DNA of 40,367 bases, taken from positions 1 to 40,367 of IMG/VR virus record IMGVR_UViG_3300010401_000026, one strand, 5' to 3'. Within the stretch, counting starts at the first letter, position 1. Every line of letters starts with the position of its first letter. The notes below the pieces were generated by a model. The model did no database searches. It was not told the origin of the DNA and saw only the letters and a program-made list of their open reading frames with translations. This stretch comes from a virus. Of this stretch, positions 39,111 through 40,367 are shown piece by piece. The translations under genes were made by a program, and so were the position numbers.

Positions 39111-39879
39111 TTTTTTCCTTTTTGTTTTTCCAAACTTTAAATTTTTCCTTAAGAGATTCTTCGTCTTTGAGAAACTCTTCTAGAGTTTTGGTATATGTCC
39201 AATTGAAATGAACTCTTACTTCTTCAAAGAATTTCAGAAGTTTTTCATGGTCTTCTTGAGGAAATAATTCGAGCAATTTCTTAGCTAATTCTTCTTTTTT
39301 AGAAGGGGATTCTTCTTCGATGGGAATGTCTTTTGGAATATCAATATCTGATTCTAATGCTTTAATTTCCCCCTCGACGTAACAGCCTCCTATCACATCC
39401 GGGGCTAATTGGCGTGCTAGGCGGCTTATAGCCCTCGCAAAGAGCATATCCTTTGGATTCTTTACCCAACCGCCGCCAGGCTTAATTAAACTAGCTTTCT
39501 GGGCCTCTTCTATTGAATAGGTTGAAGTAACAGTATCTCCCGAATCTTGTCGCTTACCAATAAGCGTGCAAATGGTATCGGAAGTTTCCTTAATGGTAAT
39601 GCTTATCCCATTGCGCCTCATTAGGGCATTCATAAGCCGTGCACTGATTTCCATCTTGCCATTGATTAATTGAAGTCCCCCATTGAGTGCTAGCATTGGA
39701 GAAATACCTAGTTCCCTTGCGGCAAGTATAGTTATCATGATGCCATTAATGTCTCCATAATTTCTGTAGAGTTTGCTTTCACAAGCATGTTTTGCAAGGC
39801 ATTGAAAAACTTGCATCTCGTGGGCAGAGGGAATGCCTTTATTGACATCATCCGGACTGCGAATCATAATTTCGTTCAT
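39100..39879 (-). CDS. RecT-like single-strand annealing protein
   Basis: 259 residues. The core (ILAARELGISPMLALNGGLQLINGKMEISARLMNALMRRNG..., then WVKNPKDMLFARAISRLARQLAPDVIGGCYVEGEI) matches the phage RecT-type annealing pattern, with the 'ARA(L/I)SRLARxLxPDVIGG' motif. The C-terminal part is an acidic, Lys-rich coil that could bind partner proteins. It is ATGA-coupled to the exonuclease upstream, the usual exonuclease-annealase recombination pair. Assignment by motif only. Confidence 0.75.
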   Translation of the reverse strand: MNEIMIRSPDDVNKGIPSAHEMQVFQCLAKHACESKLYRNYGDINGIMITILAARELGISPMLALNGGLQLINGKMEISARLMNALMRRNGISITIKETSDTICTLIGKRQDSGDTVTSTYSIEEAQKASLIKPGGGWVKNPKDMLFARAISRLARQLAPDVIGGCYVEGEIKALESDIDIPKDIPIEEESPSKKEELAKKLLELFPQEDHEKLLKFFEEVRVHFNWTYTKTLEEFLKDEESLKEKFKVWKNKKEKNGK

Positions 39880-40367
39880 TTTCTCTCCCTGAAAAAGTGA
39901 TTAAACACATTGAGTATCTCTAAGAAGAAATTGTCGTTAACTGGATACTCATAAATCTTTGGTTCTTTGCCATGCTTGTTGAGATGAAGAAACATGATTT
40001 TCTTGATGTCATAGCCATTTTTCTTTGCTAGCATGGCATAGGCAGAACCTTGCGCTGGCCATGTTTTAGAAGGTCTAGAGGATGTTTTTAGATCTACAAT
40101 TGCCATGCCATCTTCTATTTTGACAATAAGATCGATTTGTCCCGTTATTTTCCTCTCATCATCCCAGAATCTTTCTTCCATGGAAATGACCGCAGGATTA
40201 TGTGCCCACCATTTTTTGAAGCTTTCTACATATCCCCACGTTTCATCTTCAACACCAAATTCTCCTAGACCAGAAATAATGCTTTCACATATCTTATGTA
40301 CTTTCGTGCCTCTTTCAGCAGCGTGTGCAACGATTTCTGAAGGGATTTTTTCAAGGCCCGAAAAAGG
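39876..40367 (-). CDS. RecB/Cas4-like exonuclease, C-terminal part and repeat-end copy
   Basis: The reading frame is open from the window end. It completes the 182-residue protein that starts at base 180. GQIDLI (95-100, Asp98) and AIVDLKTS (108-115, Asp111 and Lys113) form the PD-(D/E)XK core, and WPAQGSAYAML contains the Q-xxx-Y motif of the RecB/Cas4/YqaJ class. Small exonucleases of this type resect DNA for an annealing protein, here the next gene. Internal ATG at 40181 would drop the N-terminal motif and is not preferred. Confidence 0.88.
   Translation of the reverse strand, partial: PFSGLEKIPSEIVAHAAERGTKVHKICESIISGLGEFGVEDETWGYVESFKKWWAHNPAVISMEERFWDDERKITGQIDLIVKIEDGMAIVDLKTSSRPSKTWPAQGSAYAMLAKKNGYDIKKIMFLHLNKHGKEPKIYEYPVNDNFFLEILNVFNHFFRERK
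40245..40367. repeat. Terminal direct repeat, right copy
   Basis: Identical to bases 1-123. See the left copy. Gene continuity across the junction argues for circular DNA. Confidence 0.93.

Overview
The window is a complete or near-complete genome of a tailed bacteriophage with plasmid-like maintenance genes (a phage-plasmid or extrachromosomal prophage). The first 123 bases are repeated exactly as the last 123 bases, and a RecB/Cas4-type exonuclease gene runs through the junction, so the molecule is best read as a circle of about 40,244 bp. The DNA is AT-rich, genes are tightly packed with frequent ATGA overlaps, and ribosome binding sites are mostly AGGAG/AAGGA-like. No rRNA, tRNA, CRISPR array or insertion sequence was seen. 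The host cannot be named from sequence alone; a low-GC bacterial host is all that is supported.

Layout. (1) The leftward recombination operon crosses the junction: exonuclease (180 back through 39876), RecT-like annealing protein, a small membrane/lipoprotein candidate and two small basic proteins, ending at a bidirectional terminator near 38565. (2) The rightward replication block (587-4709) holds two small zinc proteins, a winged-helix replication initiator, a DnaC-type helicase loader, a SpoVG-like protein with an SSB-like acidic tail, small proteins and a RusA resolvase. (3) A long leftward accessory/early operon (10085 to 4561) has about 17 small genes, including a ParB-fold protein, an IS30-type HTH protein, an Xre regulator, a YkgJ-like cysteine-cluster protein and several membrane/coiled-coil proteins. 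It ends with a serine recombinase whose 3' end overlaps rusA convergently. Its upstream region carries an operator-like GTTAC/GTAAC array. (4) The rightward block 10422-13175 starts with a small-terminase-like protein followed by small accessory genes and a strong terminator at 13263-13295. (5) The control and partition block (13491-15289) has an Xre-type repressor candidate, a secreted protein on the other strand, and a ParA ATPase plus a ribbon-helix-helix partner preceded by nested palindromes. (6) Small accessory genes fill 15282-17602. (7) The rightward structural block (17705-38559) runs TerL, portal, scaffold-like protein, N4-gp56-type major capsid protein, adaptor, tail nozzle, ejection-protein candidates and fibre proteins. 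The order suggests a short-tailed (podovirus-like) virion.

How it works together (inference): the initiator and DnaC-like loader recruit the host replicative helicase. Exonuclease, annealing protein, SpoVG/SSB-like protein and RusA form a recombination set. ParA/RHH and the serine recombinase would stabilise and resolve a circular prophage. The two terminase subunits are about 6.8 kb apart, with the partition and accessory genes between them. No endolysin, DNA polymerase or replicative helicase was recognised. Least explained are a set of small transmembrane/coiled-coil proteins with a clear paralogous pair, several other duplicated small genes, a DUF like domain shared between an accessory gene and a head gene, and regulatory repeats at the main transcription divergences.
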